Positions 25,183-34,443 of a stretch of DNA of 51,480 nucleotides are shown one piece after another (the stretch's first letter is position 1; the number at the start of each line of letters is the position of its first letter). The stretch spans positions 290,714 to 342,193 of the forward strand of contig NZ_LMEV01000016.1 in the NCBI RefSeq assembly GCF_001426505.1, written 5' to 3'. Source of the stretch: Variovorax sp. Root473 (GTDB lineage: Bacteria; Pseudomonadota; Gammaproteobacteria; Burkholderiales; Burkholderiaceae_C). The notes under the pieces were generated by a model, which was given only the letters and a program-made list of their open reading frames with translations, was not told where the DNA came from and ran no database searches. A program made the position numbers and the translations under genes.

Positions 25183-26351
25183 TAGCCGCCGACGCTTTCC
25201 TTGCGAATGTGCCACTGGTTGCCGGAGCGTTGCAGCTCGAGCGTCTTACGGCTCGCGATGTTGAGGTTGTCGGCGCGGTAGATCTGGCGGAACTTGGCGG
25301 TGGCCGTCTGTCCGTCGACCTTGATCGCGAGGTTCTCGAGGTTCACGCTGATGCTGGACTTGCCGACGATGCGCGCGCGGCGGTCTTCTTCCCAGGCCTT
25401 GCGGCTTTGTCCGCCGGCGGGCACGAAGTCGCTGCCGTAGGCGGCGAGGTAGCGGTCCATGTCCTGGCCGGCCCAGGCCGCGGCCCAGCCGCGCACGACG
25501 GATTCGATCTCTGCGGTGGACGCCGCCGGGGCAGCGGCGGGTGCCGGTGCGGGGGCGGGTTCAGGCGTCTTGGCCACTGGTGCGGGCGCTGCGGCGACCT
25601 TGACGGGCGGCGCGACAGGGGCGGCGGCGGGTGCCGGCGCAGGCGCAGGAGGGCCCTTGGCAACGGGGGCGGGTGCGGGTGCCGGAGCGGGTGCCTTGGT
25701 GACCGGCGCAGGCGCAGGCACCGGGGCGGGCTTCGCAGCCGGAGCCGGTGCAGGCGTCGCCGTGGCCGAGGCCACGAGGGTCGAGCCTTTCGTGCCGGCC
25801 GCGGGCGGCGCCGTGAAGAGCGTGCGGATCACGGCCAGCTTGGGCTGCACGGCGGTGTTGTTCTGGTCGAGCTGCAGCGCCTTGCTGTAGGCCTGGCTGG
25901 CCAGCCGTGCATACACGTCGCCGAGGTTTTCCTGGGCGGTGGCGTAGCTGGGGTTGGTGCGAATCGCGCTTTCGAGCGCGTTGCGGGCCTTGTCGAACTG
26001 GTTCTGGCTCGCGTAGATGACGGCGAGGTTGTTGAACGGCTCGGGCAGCTCGGGCGCGTCTTGCGTGAGCTGCGTGAAGGCGGCGATGGCCTCGGCGCGC
26101 TTGCCGGTGTCGAGCTGGATCACGCCCTTCAGGAAGCGCATCTGCGGATCGCGCGGCTTGTCCTTGAGGAAGGCCTCGGCCTTGGTCATGGCTTCGTCGA
26201 GCTTGCCGGCCTGCATCAGGCGATCGACGTCCTCGTGCTCGGGTGCGGCCAGCGCCGGGAGTGTGGTGCCGCAGGCCGCAACGGCCAGAAACAGGGCGCG
26301 TACGGTGGGGGAGAAGCTGAAGCGGGCGCGAGGCCGGGGGCTCTTGGGCAT
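25182..26351 (-). CDS. exported TPR protein with NTF2-like C-domain
   Basis: About 389 residues from the Met at 26351, chosen because the signal peptide (ending LPALAAPE) then has normal length; starts at 26396 and 26435 are possible. TPR repeats span ~40-180 (AEAFLKDKPRDPQMRFLKGV, FNNLAVIYASQNQFDKARNA). A long Pro/Ala/Lys spacer of PAPAPA units follows. The final 100 residues are an NTF2/SnoaL-like domain (VRGWAAAWAGQDMDRYLAAY) like that on the downstream L,D-transpeptidase. The two genes form an operon. A scaffold for the transpeptidase is likely. Confidence 0.82.
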   Translation of the reverse strand: MPKSPRPRARFSFSPTVRALFLAVAACGTTLPALAAPEHEDVDRLMQAGKLDEAMTKAEAFLKDKPRDPQMRFLKGVIQLDTGKRAEAIAAFTQLTQDAPELPEPFNNLAVIYASQNQFDKARNALESAIRTNPSYATAQENLGDVYARLASQAYSKALQLDQNNTAVQPKLAVIRTLFTAPPAAGTKGSTLVASATATPAPAPAAKPAPVPAPAPVTKAPAPAPAPAPVAKGPPAPAPAPAAAPVAPPVKVAAAPAPVAKTPEPAPAPAPAAAPAASTAEIESVVRGWAAAWAGQDMDRYLAAYGSDFVPAGGQSRKAWEEDRRARIVGKSSISVNLENLAIKVDGQTATAKFRQIYRADNLNIASRKTLELQRSGNQWHIRKESVGG

Positions 26352-26554
26352 TGCGGACAAGACCTCGTGGTAGGGGATGGGGAATGCGGCAGGCATTCTA
26401 AATGCGCCCGTCACCTCTGGATACCAAGCTGACAAGGCTGCGGAGCGGCCCTATTCACAGTTATGCCGAACTTGTGCAATGCAGCATCATCATGTAACTT
26501 CACGTAAGCAAAATTTGCGTCTGACCCTGTTTTTCCAACCCTTCGGAGTCCGTC

Positions 26555-27562
26555 TTGAAGATCACCAAACGCCGCCTGCTCGAAGGCGGCGCTGCAGCCA
26601 TTGCCACGTCGTTGTTCACCCCGGGCACGTGGGCCCAGCGCGCAGCGGGCGGCGATGCCGCCGCCTGGCCGACGAAGCCCGTGCGCATCCTCGTGGGCTT
26701 TCCGGCAGGCGCCTCGCCCGACCTGGCGGCACGCGCCATCGCGGAGCCGCTCTCGAAGATCCTGCGCCAGCCGGTGACGGTGGAGAACAAGCCCGGCGCC
26801 AGCGGCAACCTCGTGGCCGCCGAAGTGGCCAAGGCCAGCGACGACCACACGATCGGCGCGCTGATCAACGGCAACCTCACGATCGCCAGGCTGCTGAACC
26901 CGTCGCTGGGTTTCGACCCCGAGAAAGACTTCGCACCCATCGGCCTGATCGGCACCGCGCCGCTGGTGCTGGTGGTGTCGGGCAACGCTTCGGGCAAGTC
27001 TGCGGCCGACCTGCTGCTGTGGGTGCGCAACCTGGGCAGCGCCGGCAAGTACGGCACGCCGGGCGTGGGCACCGTGGGCCACCTGGGCATGGAACTGCTC
27101 AAGAGCCGCGCCGCCATCACCGCACAGCACAAGCCCTACACCGGCAACCCGCAGGTGATCGCCGGCATCCTCGCGGGCGAGATCCAGTTGGCGCTGCTGC
27201 CGCCGGGCCTGGCGATGCCGCATGTGAAGTCGGGCAAGCTCAAGGCGATCGGCGTGACGTCGCCCGAGCGCAGCCCGCTGGTCAACGATCTGCCGACGAT
27301 CCGCGACGCCGACGTGCGCGGCGCCGACCTCGAGATCTGGACCGCGCTCGCCGCGCCTGCGAGCATGAAGCCGGCGGCGGTGGCCAGGCTCAATGCCGCG
27401 CTGGTCGAGGTGATCAGTTCGCCCGAGGTCAGCGAGGCCCTGCTGAAGACCGGCTGGCAGGCGCAGCCCGGTTCGCCCGACACGCTGGCCAGGCGCATGC
27501 GCGCCGACACCACGCGCCTGGGCGGCGTGATCATCATGAAGGGCATCCGTTCGGAAGCCTGA
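26555..27562 (+). CDS. Bug-family TTT substrate-binding protein
   Basis: This 335-residue periplasmic binding protein of the TctC/Bug family has a signal peptide with twin Arg (TKRRLLEGGA) that may be a Tat signal. The mature start has WPTKPVRILVGFPAGASPDLAAR, and VTVENKPGASGNLVAAEVAK follows, both family hallmarks. The ligand is unknown; small carboxylates or aromatic acids are usual. It converges on the IclR gene with a 27-base gap. No membrane TctAB partner is in the window. Confidence 0.9.
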   Translation: MKITKRRLLEGGAAAIATSLFTPGTWAQRAAGGDAAAWPTKPVRILVGFPAGASPDLAARAIAEPLSKILRQPVTVENKPGASGNLVAAEVAKASDDHTIGALINGNLTIARLLNPSLGFDPEKDFAPIGLIGTAPLVLVVSGNASGKSAADLLLWVRNLGSAGKYGTPGVGTVGHLGMELLKSRAAITAQHKPYTGNPQVIAGILAGEIQLALLPPGLAMPHVKSGKLKAIGVTSPERSPLVNDLPTIRDADVRGADLEIWTALAAPASMKPAAVARLNAALVEVISSPEVSEALLKTGWQAQPGSPDTLARRMRADTTRLGGVIIMKGIRSEA

Positions 27563-27589
27563 GCCAGCGCCGGAGCGATCGCGCTGCGG

Positions 27590-28387
27590 CTACAGCAGTG
27601 CAGACACCTGCCGTGCCGCATCGATCAGCGCCGGCAGCATCGTCTCCTGCATCACCTTCGCGCTCGTGCGGTTCGCCTGCCCGCTGATGTTCAGCGCGGC
27701 CACCATGCGGCCTTGCCGATTCACGATGGGCGCGGCCACGGAGATCAGGCCTTCTTCCAGCTCCTGGTTCACCAGGCACCACTGCTGCTTGCGCGCCTGG
27801 GCCACCTTGGCCATGAGCGCGTCGATGTCGGTCACGGTGTGCTTGGTCAGCAGTTCGAGGTTCGACGTCTCGAGCCTTGCGCGCACCTCGTCGTCGCTCA
27901 AGTCGGCCAGCAGCAGGCGCCCCAGCGACGTGCAGTACGCCGGCAGCCGAGAGCCCACGCCCAGGCTGATGCGCATGATCTTCTGCGTCGGCACGCGCAG
28001 CACATAGACGATGTCGGTCGCGTCGAGCACGGCGGCCGAGCACGATTCCTGCACCTGCTGCACCAGCGCTTCCATCACCGGCTCGGCGCGGTTCCAGATC
28101 GGCATCGACGAGAGGTAGGCAAAGCCCAGGTCGAGGATGCGCGGCGTGAGCGTGAAGAGCTTGCCGTCGGTCACCACATAGCCCAGCGTCTGCAACGTGA
28201 GAAGAATGCGCCGTGCCCCCGCCCGCGTGAGGCCACTGCCCGCCGCCACCTCGCTCAGGGTCTGGTGCGGCGCGCTTGCGCTGAACGAGCGGATCACCTG
28301 CAGGCCGCGCGCAAAAGACTGCACGTAGCTGTCGCCGGGCGCGGGCGTGTCGGCGGTGGAAGCAGCGGAAACGGGGCGGGTTGCCAT
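27590..28387 (-). CDS. pcaR: IclR-family regulator of beta-ketoadipate genes (PcaR/PcaU type)
   Basis: This 265-residue regulator has an N-terminal winged helix (QTLSEVAAGSGLTRAGARRIL) and an IclR effector domain (residues ~95-260; ISLGVGSRLPAYCTSLGRLLLA, VNQELEEGLISVAAPI). The LTRAGARR recognition helix and overall text match the PcaR/PcaU/PobR branch. It is divergent from pcaIJF, with inverted repeats in between, so it probably controls these genes in response to a pathway intermediate. Confidence 0.88.
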   Translation of the reverse strand: MATRPVSAASTADTPAPGDSYVQSFARGLQVIRSFSASAPHQTLSEVAAGSGLTRAGARRILLTLQTLGYVVTDGKLFTLTPRILDLGFAYLSSMPIWNRAEPVMEALVQQVQESCSAAVLDATDIVYVLRVPTQKIMRISLGVGSRLPAYCTSLGRLLLADLSDDEVRARLETSNLELLTKHTVTDIDALMAKVAQARKQQWCLVNQELEEGLISVAAPIVNRQGRMVAALNISGQANRTSAKVMQETMLPALIDAARQVSALL

Positions 28388-28418
28388 GGCGAGCGATCCT
28401 CTCTAAAATTCATTATAC

Positions 28419-28455
28419 GAACAAAAGTTCTTTAGGCGAACAAATTGCAGTTCGC
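28419..28455. promoter_or_regulatory. inverted repeats, likely PcaR operator
   Basis: Two inverted repeats lie in the divergent gap: GAAC-AAAA-GTTC (28419-28430) and GCGAAC-N8-GTTCGC (28436-28455). Repeated GTTC half-sites spaced by about one helical turn fit IclR-family operators. The site is about 70 bases before pcaI and 30 before pcaR, so it could control both. Confidence 0.55.
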
Positions 28456-28523
28456 GAGGATTCGTGAACTCGGCAGGTGTTCGGACCGTTCGGTTTCTTT
28501 CTTCACTCCCGGAGACAGGCTTC

Positions 28524-29225
28524 ATGATCAACAAGATCGCGCGCTCGGTCGCCGATGCCCTCGCAGGCATCCCAGACGGCGCCACGGTGCTCATCGGCGG
28601 TTTCGGCACCGCCGGCATTCCAGGTGAACTCATCGACGGCCTCGTCGAGCAGGGCGCCAAGGACCTCACGGTCGTCAACAACAACGCAGGCAATGGCGAG
28701 ACCGGCCTGGCAGCGCTGCTCAAGGCCGGCCGCGTGCGCAAGATCATCTGCAGCTTCCCGCGCCAGGCCGACAGCCAGGTGTTCGACGGCCTGTACCGCA
28801 GCGGCAAGCTCGAACTCGAACTCGTGCCCCAGGGCAACCTCGCCGAGCGCATCCGCGCCGCGGGCGCCGGCATCGGCGCCTTCTTCTGCCCGACCGGCTA
28901 CGGCACGCAGCTCGCAGGCAACCGCGAAACGCGCGAGATCGACGGCAAGCAGTACGTGCTCGAGTACCCCATCCACGGCGACGTGGCGCTCATCAAGGCC
29001 GAGCGCGGCGACCGCTGGGGCAACCTGGTCTACCGCAAGGCCGCGCGCAACTTCGGCCCGGTGATGGCCATGGCGTCGAAGAAGACCATCGCCACCGTGC
29101 ACGACATCGCCGAGCTCGGCACCCTCGACCCCGAGACCATCGTGACCCCGGGCATCTTCGTGCACCAGGTGGTGCGCATCGAACGCGTGGCGACCCAAGC
29201 CGGCGGCTTCAAGAAGGCAGCATGA
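28524..29225 (+). CDS. pcaI: 3-oxoadipate CoA-transferase subunit A
   Basis: This 233-residue protein is the alpha subunit of the succinyl-CoA:3-oxoadipate CoA-transferase, which activates beta-ketoadipate in aromatic catabolism. The family block GATVLIGGFGTAGIPGELI lies near the N-terminus, followed by NNNAGNG and GAFFCPTGYGT. The start is the ATG after a GGAGAC ribosome binding site. Its stop overlaps the pcaJ start. A related acetoacetate transferase is possible, but the pcaF neighbour favours 3-oxoadipate. Confidence 0.92.
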   Translation: MINKIARSVADALAGIPDGATVLIGGFGTAGIPGELIDGLVEQGAKDLTVVNNNAGNGETGLAALLKAGRVRKIICSFPRQADSQVFDGLYRSGKLELELVPQGNLAERIRAAGAGIGAFFCPTGYGTQLAGNRETREIDGKQYVLEYPIHGDVALIKAERGDRWGNLVYRKAARNFGPVMAMASKKTIATVHDIAELGTLDPETIVTPGIFVHQVVRIERVATQAGGFKKAA

Positions 29226-29875
29226 CCATGAGCACCACCTACACACGTCGCACCAAGGACCAGTTGGCAGCGCGCGTCGCACAAGACATCTTCGACGGCG
29301 CCGTCGTCAACCTCGGCATCGGCCAGCCCACGCTGGTGGCCAACCACCTGCCGCAGGGCCGCGAGGTCATCCTGCAAAGCGAGAACGGCATCCTCGGCAT
29401 GGGCCCCGCGCCCGAGGCCGGCGAAGAAGACTACGACCTCATCAACGCCGGCAAGCAGCCCGTCACGCTGCTGCCGGGCGGCTCGTTCTTCCACCACGCC
29501 GACAGCTTCGCGATGATGCGCGGCGGCCACCTCGACATCTGCGTGCTCGGCGCGTTCCAGGTGTCGGCCACCGGCGACCTCGCCAACTGGCACACGGGCG
29601 AGAAGGACGCCATTCCCGCCGTCGGCGGCGCGATGGACCTGGCCATCGGCGCGAAACAGACGTGGGTCATGATGGATTTGCTCACCAAGCAAGGCGCAAG
29701 CAAGCTGGTGAAAGAGTGCACCTATCCGCTCACCGGCATCGGCTGCGTCAAGCGCGTGTATTCCGACCTCGCCACGCTCGAATGCACACCGCAGGGCCTG
29801 AAGCTCGTCGACACGGTCGAGGGCCTGAGCCGCGAAGAACTCGAGACGCTGGTCGGCCTGCCGATCGCTGCCTGA
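29222..29875 (+). CDS. pcaJ: 3-oxoadipate CoA-transferase subunit B
   Basis: This 217-residue beta subunit has the catalytic Glu54 in QSENGILGMG and the conserved VNLGIGQPTLVA block. It works with PcaI to form 3-oxoadipyl-CoA. The first ATG overlaps the pcaI stop; a second ATG two codons on is also possible. The full active-site region is present and the length is normal. Confidence 0.93.
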   Translation: MTMSTTYTRRTKDQLAARVAQDIFDGAVVNLGIGQPTLVANHLPQGREVILQSENGILGMGPAPEAGEEDYDLINAGKQPVTLLPGGSFFHHADSFAMMRGGHLDICVLGAFQVSATGDLANWHTGEKDAIPAVGGAMDLAIGAKQTWVMMDLLTKQGASKLVKECTYPLTGIGCVKRVYSDLATLECTPQGLKLVDTVEGLSREELETLVGLPIAA

Positions 29876-29908
29876 TCCCATTCAAGTAATCAGAGAGAGA
29901 GACATCAC

Positions 29909-31114
29909 ATGACCAACCAAGCCTTCATCTGCGACGCCGTGCGCACCCCCTTCGGCCGCTACGGCGGTTCGCTCAGCAGCGTGCGAACCGACGACCTGGG
30001 CGCCGTGCCCCTGCGCGCACTCATCGAGCGCAACAGGAACGTCGACTGGCAGGCCGTGAGCGACGTGCTCTACGGCTGCGCCAACCAGGCCGGCGAAGAC
30101 AACCGCAACGTCGCGCGCATGTCGGCGCTGCTCGCGGGCCTGCCGATCGAAGTGGGCGGCGGCACCATCAACCGCCTGTGCGGTTCGGGCCTCGATGCCG
30201 TGGGCACCGCCGCGCGCGCCATCCGCGCCGGTGAAGCCGGCCTCATGATCGCCGGCGGCGTCGAAAGCATGAGCCGCGCGCCCTTCGTCATGCCCAAGGC
30301 CGAGAGCGCCTTCAGCCGCAGCAACGCGGTGTACGACACCACCATCGGCTGGCGCTTCGTCAACAAGCTCATGAAGGCGCAGTACGGCGTCGACTCCATG
30401 CCCGAGACGGCCGAGAACGTCGCCACCGATTACAAGATCGAGCGCGAGGCGCAAGACCTGATGGCGCTCAACTCGCAGCTGCGTGCCGTGGCTTCGCAGA
30501 AGTCCGGCTTCTTCGACGCCGAGATCGTGCCCGTGAGCGTGCCCCAGAAGAAGGGCGACGCGATCATCGTCAACAAGGACGAGCATCCGCGTGACACCAC
30601 GCTGGAGGCGCTGGCCAAGCTCAAGCCCATCGTGCGTCCCGACGGCACCGTCACCGCCGGCAATGCCAGCGGCGTGAACGACGGCGCCTGCGCGCTGCTG
30701 CTGGCCGACGAAGCCAGTGCCGCCAAGCACGGCCTCACGCCGCGAGCCCGCGTCGTCGGCATGGCCACGGCCGGCGTCGCGCCGCGCATCATGGGCATCG
30801 GCCCCGCGCCCGCCACGCAGAAGGTGCTGGCGCTCACCGGCCTCACGCTCGACCAGATCGACGTCATCGAACTCAACGAAGCCTTCGCCGCGCAAGGCCT
30901 CGCCGTGCTGCGCCTGCTGGGCCTGAAGGACGACGACGCGCGCGTCAACATCAACGGCGGCGCCATCGCGCTGGGCCACCCGCTGGGCGCCAGCGGCGCA
31001 CGCCTGGCCACCACCGCGGTGAACCAATTGCACAAGGGCGGCGGCCGCTACGCGCTGTGCACGATGTGCATCGGCGTGGGGCAGGGCATTGCCGTGATCC
31101 TGGAACGCGTCTGA
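29909..31114 (+). CDS. pcaF: 3-oxoadipyl-CoA thiolase
   Basis: This 401-residue thiolase cleaves 3-oxoadipyl-CoA to succinyl-CoA and acetyl-CoA. The acyl-binding Cys91 lies in NRLCGSGLDAVG. The His block GGAIALGHPLGASGAR and the second Cys in CTMCIGVGQG are intact. A Shine-Dalgarno-like AGAGAGAG precedes the ATG. Its stop codon overlaps the start of the next Bug gene, tying transport to catabolism. Confidence 0.94.
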   Translation: MTNQAFICDAVRTPFGRYGGSLSSVRTDDLGAVPLRALIERNRNVDWQAVSDVLYGCANQAGEDNRNVARMSALLAGLPIEVGGGTINRLCGSGLDAVGTAARAIRAGEAGLMIAGGVESMSRAPFVMPKAESAFSRSNAVYDTTIGWRFVNKLMKAQYGVDSMPETAENVATDYKIEREAQDLMALNSQLRAVASQKSGFFDAEIVPVSVPQKKGDAIIVNKDEHPRDTTLEALAKLKPIVRPDGTVTAGNASGVNDGACALLLADEASAAKHGLTPRARVVGMATAGVAPRIMGIGPAPATQKVLALTGLTLDQIDVIELNEAFAAQGLAVLRLLGLKDDDARVNINGGAIALGHPLGASGARLATTAVNQLHKGGGRYALCTMCIGVGQGIAVILERV

Positions 31115-32091
31115 TGGCACTCGCCCGACGCGAGCTGTTGTTGGGTCTGCTGGCGGCGGCGGGCCTGCCGGCGCATGCGCAGCAGAGCGATGCCAAGCCG
31201 ATCCGCATCGTCGTGCCGTTCGCGGCCGGCGGCGGCAACGACGTGTTCGCGCGCCAGATGGCCAAGGGCCTGGGCGAGGTGCGCAAGTCGGGCGTCATCG
31301 TCGACAACAAGCCCGGCGCGGGCGGCAACCTCGGCACCGAACAGGTGGTGCGCAGCACGTCCGACGGCAGCACGCTGCTGCTGGGCCACACGGGCACCGT
31401 GTCGATCAACCCGGCGCTGTACAAGGGCCTGAAGTTCGACGCGCGCAAAGACCTGCTGCCCGTGGCCATGTTCGCGTCGTCCGCGCTCGTGCTCGTGGTG
31501 CCCGCGGCATCGAAGGTGCGCACCGTGGCCGATCTGGTCAACGAGGCGAAGTCGCGCCCCGGCCTGCTCGACTACGCATCGAGCGGCAGCGGTACCGGCG
31601 GCCACCTCACGGGCGAACTCTTCGCGCAGCGCACCGGCACGAAGGTCAATCACATCCCCTACAAGGGCTCCAACCCCGCGCTCACCGACCTGGCGGGCGC
31701 CCAGGTGCAGATGATGTTCAGCGTCATCCCGCCCGCGCTTGCGCTGGTCAAGGGTGGGCGTCTGCGCGCCATTGCCGTCACGGGCGCGAAGCGCTTGCCG
31801 TCGCTGCCCGACGTGCCCACCGTGGCCGAGTCGGGCCTGCGCGAACTCGCGGGCTTCGAGAGCACGCTCACCTACGGCATCCTCGCGCCGCGCGGCACGC
31901 CCGATGCGTTCGTGAAGACGCTGTCGGCGCAGATGCTGCAGGTGGCGGGCAGTGCCGAGTTCCAGTCGCGGCTCGACGTGGAAGGCGCGGTGCCGCTGCT
32001 CGGCGGGCCGGCCGACTACGCCGCCCTCATCGCGAAGGAAAGCGCGCTGTGGGCCGGCATCGTCAAGGCCTCGGGCGCGTCGGTCGACTGA
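31114..32091 (+). CDS. Bug-family TTT substrate-binding protein, coupled to pcaF
   Basis: This 325-residue TctC/Bug protein starts at the ATG overlapping the pcaF stop (TGATG). The signal peptide is LLLGLLAAAGLPAHAQQ. IRIVVPFAAGGGNDVFARQM and VDNKPGAGGNLGTEQV are family marks. Translational coupling to pcaF suggests its ligand feeds the beta-ketoadipate pathway, for example an aromatic or dicarboxylic acid. That is inference. Confidence 0.9.
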   Translation: MALARRELLLGLLAAAGLPAHAQQSDAKPIRIVVPFAAGGGNDVFARQMAKGLGEVRKSGVIVDNKPGAGGNLGTEQVVRSTSDGSTLLLGHTGTVSINPALYKGLKFDARKDLLPVAMFASSALVLVVPAASKVRTVADLVNEAKSRPGLLDYASSGSGTGGHLTGELFAQRTGTKVNHIPYKGSNPALTDLAGAQVQMMFSVIPPALALVKGGRLRAIAVTGAKRLPSLPDVPTVAESGLRELAGFESTLTYGILAPRGTPDAFVKTLSAQMLQVAGSAEFQSRLDVEGAVPLLGGPADYAALIAKESALWAGIVKASGASVD

Positions 32092-32150
32092 CCGGGCGAC
32101 TCGGCGCTGCGACAACTCCACCAACGATTTTCAAACCGGAGACTTTCTTC

Positions 32151-33167
32151 ATGTCCTTCTTCCGTTCGTCGCTCTCGCGACGCGCCATCGCCGCGGCCGC
32201 GCTGGCCCTGACCGCCGGCGGCCTGCTGCCGCTGACCGCTTCGGCGCAGCAGCCACAAGCTGCGGCCTTCCCGACCAAGCCCGTGCGCATCATCACGCCG
32301 TTCCCGGTCGGCGGTGGGCCCGACGGCGTGGCCCGTCTCGTGGCCGACAAGCTCTCGCGCGCCTGGGGCCAGCCGGTGGTGGTCGAGAACCGCCCGGGCG
32401 GCAACGGCTTCATCGCCATCGACGCCTTCAAGCGCGGCGCGAAAGACGGCCACGACATCATCGTGCTCGACAACGTGCACCTGGCTGCCTACCCGGCGCT
32501 GTTCAAGAAGCTGCCCTACGACGCCTCGAAGGACTTCGACGCGCTGCTGCCGCTTTTCAAGACCTATTTCTTCTTCACCGTGGGCACGAACAGCAAGTAC
32601 AAGACCGTGGGCGACCTCATCGCCGACGCCAAGGCCAACCCCGGCAAGCTCGACTACGGTTCGTGGTCGGTCGGCAACCCGGTGCACCTGGGCTCGGAAC
32701 TGTTCGAGTCGGCCACCGGCACGCAGATGGAGCACATCATCTACAAGGAAACCACGCAGCTGTACACGTCGGTGGCCACGGGCGAGCTGGCCTTTGCGCT
32801 GGGCAGCAGCGCCACCGCCGGCCCGCTGCAGCGCGCCAACAAGCTGCGCTTCCTGGCCGTGGCCGCGCCCCAGCGCAACGCCGCCTTCCCCGACGTGCCG
32901 ACCGTGGGCGAATCGGGCGGCCCGAAGGGCTTCGAGGTGATCGGCTGGAACGCCATCGCTGTGCCGAAGGGCCTGCCCGCCTCGGTGACCGACAAGATCA
33001 AGCGCGACATCGAGAAGGGCCTGGCCGAACCCGACGTGCTGGAGAAGTTCAAGAGCTTCGGCTACGAGCCGTTCCCGACCACGCGCCCGCAGTTCGACCA
33101 GTTCGTGGCGACGGAAACGAAGCGCTTCACCGACGTGATCCGCAAGGCGAACGTATCGCTGGACTGA
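32151..33167 (+). CDS. Bug-family TTT substrate-binding protein
   Basis: This 338-residue TctC/Bug protein has a signal peptide ending in LTASAQQ, then FPTKPVRIITPFPVGGGPDGVARL and VVVENRPGGNGFIAID. A GGAGAC ribosome binding site precedes the ATG. It is the third Bug protein in this 7-kb stretch, and differs from the other two across the ligand region. It ends the operon, just before a strong terminator. Confidence 0.9.
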   Translation: MSFFRSSLSRRAIAAAALALTAGGLLPLTASAQQPQAAAFPTKPVRIITPFPVGGGPDGVARLVADKLSRAWGQPVVVENRPGGNGFIAIDAFKRGAKDGHDIIVLDNVHLAAYPALFKKLPYDASKDFDALLPLFKTYFFFTVGTNSKYKTVGDLIADAKANPGKLDYGSWSVGNPVHLGSELFESATGTQMEHIIYKETTQLYTSVATGELAFALGSSATAGPLQRANKLRFLAVAAPQRNAAFPDVPTVGESGGPKGFEVIGWNAIAVPKGLPASVTDKIKRDIEKGLAEPDVLEKFKSFGYEPFPTTRPQFDQFVATETKRFTDVIRKANVSLD

Positions 33168-33197
33168 TCAAGTCCAGCCCGCCTCAGGAACGAACAA

Positions 33198-33219
33198 GGC
33201 ACCCGCGAGGGTGCCTTTT
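33198..33219 (+). terminator. rho-independent terminator of the pca/Bug operon
   Basis: GGCACCC (33198-33204) pairs with GGGTGCC (33209-33215) around GCGA, followed directly by TTTT and more pyrimidines. It is a textbook intrinsic terminator 30 bases after the last Bug gene. Confidence 0.88.
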
Positions 33220-33241
33220 CTCTTTGGCGCGCACGATGCGA

Positions 33242-33652
33242 TCAGGCGTGCCGCCGCGTTGCCACGTGCAGCCTGTGCACGCGGGCGTCGCGGGGCTGCG
33301 CACCGCCCCAGCCCTGCGGCAACTCGTGCAGCACGGCCTTTGCATCGAGCGAGCGGATCGCCACCGAGATGTCGGCCGGGATGCGCCCATGCGCCACCAG
33401 TGCTTCATAGCGCAGTGCGCACACGCGCAGGAACGACGCGAAGTTGCCGACCTCGCCGCGCGCCGCCACCAGTTCGTCGTACAGCCGCTCGATGAGCTGC
33501 ACCACGGCCATGCCGTCGCGCTGCGCGATCTCTTCGAGCACCTGCCAGAACAGATTCTCGAGGCGGATGCTGGTGACCACGCCATGCAGCCGTACAGAGC
33601 GCGTGCGCGCGTCGTAGCTTTGTGGATCGGCGCTGATGAAGACTTCGCACAT
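33242..33652 (-). CDS. ribbon-helix-helix domain protein
   Basis: This 136-residue protein begins MCEVFISADPQSY after a strong AAGGAG ribosome binding site. The core, SVRLHGVVTSIRLENLFWQVLEEIAQRDGM, has the pattern of the RHH_4 family: a beta strand for DNA contact followed by two helices. It is probably a small DNA-binding regulator. The final 30 residues are Arg/His-rich and unassigned. No target is obvious. Confidence 0.78.
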   Translation of the reverse strand: MCEVFISADPQSYDARTRSVRLHGVVTSIRLENLFWQVLEEIAQRDGMAVVQLIERLYDELVAARGEVGNFASFLRVCALRYEALVAHGRIPADISVAIRSLDAKAVLHELPQGWGGAQPRDARVHRLHVATRRHA

Positions 33653-33728
33653 GGGCCATCTCCTTTGGAAGAGGGGGTGATGTCGGGGCGACGCGGCACT
33701 GTAGCGCCGCCCGCGCATTTTCATGAGG

Positions 33729-34307
33729 TCAGTGTTCGATGCGCGTGCCGAGCACCACCAGGAACTGCGACAGCCACGCCGGATGCGCCGGCCAGGCCGG
33801 TGCGGTGACGAGGTTGCGGTCGGTCACGGCCTGGTCGACGGGGATGCCCATGTACTCGGCGCCGGCCAGTTCCACCTCGACCTGGCAGGCCGGGTAGGCC
33901 GACACCTTGCGGCCCTTGATGAGGCCGGTGGCCGCGAGCAGTTGCGCACCATGGCAGACAGCGGCCACCGGCTTGTCGGTGGCGAGGAAGTGGCGAGCGA
34001 TCTCGACCACGCGGCTGTGCATGCGCAGGTACTCGGGCGCACGGCCGCCAGGGATCACGAGCGCGTCGTAGGCCTCGGGGCGCACGTCGTCGAAGGTGGC
34101 GTTCAGCGTGAAGCGGTGGCCCGGCTTCTCGCTGTAGGTCTGCGCGCCCTCGAAATCGTGGATGGCGGTGTGCACCCAGTCGCCGGCCTTCTTGTCGGGC
34201 GCCACCGCATGCACGGTGTGGCCGACGGCCAGCAGGGTCTGGAACGGCACCATGGTTTCGTAGTCTTCGGCGTAGTCGCCGCAGAGCATCAGGATCTTGC
34301 GAGCCAT
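33729..34307 (-). CDS. DJ-1/PfpI-family protein
   Basis: This 192-residue protein has the DJ-1/PfpI fold marks: an N-terminal strand with [17 protein letters not shown], an [11 protein letters not shown] loop, and the nucleophile-elbow Cys118 in AVCHGAQLL. Members act as deglycases, amidases or chaperones. It is a single gene, with the activity undecided. The start is set by MARKIL and an upstream AAGGAG-like purine stretch. Confidence 0.88.
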   Translation of the reverse strand: MARKILMLCGDYAEDYETMVPFQTLLAVGHTVHAVAPDKKAGDWVHTAIHDFEGAQTYSEKPGHRFTLNATFDDVRPEAYDALVIPGGRAPEYLRMHSRVVEIARHFLATDKPVAAVCHGAQLLAATGLIKGRKVSAYPACQVEVELAGAEYMGIPVDQAVTDRNLVTAPAWPAHPAWLSQFLVVLGTRIEH

Positions 34308-34443
34308 CGGGTTTGTCTCCTTCGGATGAGGTGTGGCGAAGCCGGCCGGCGCGGGGTGCGCCGGCCGTCGCCGCATTATTCGAAGGGGGAAGCCGCAGCG
34401 GGTAGCAGCGGGCTGTGATGCCGCTGCCGCGGCGTCGCAGGGG

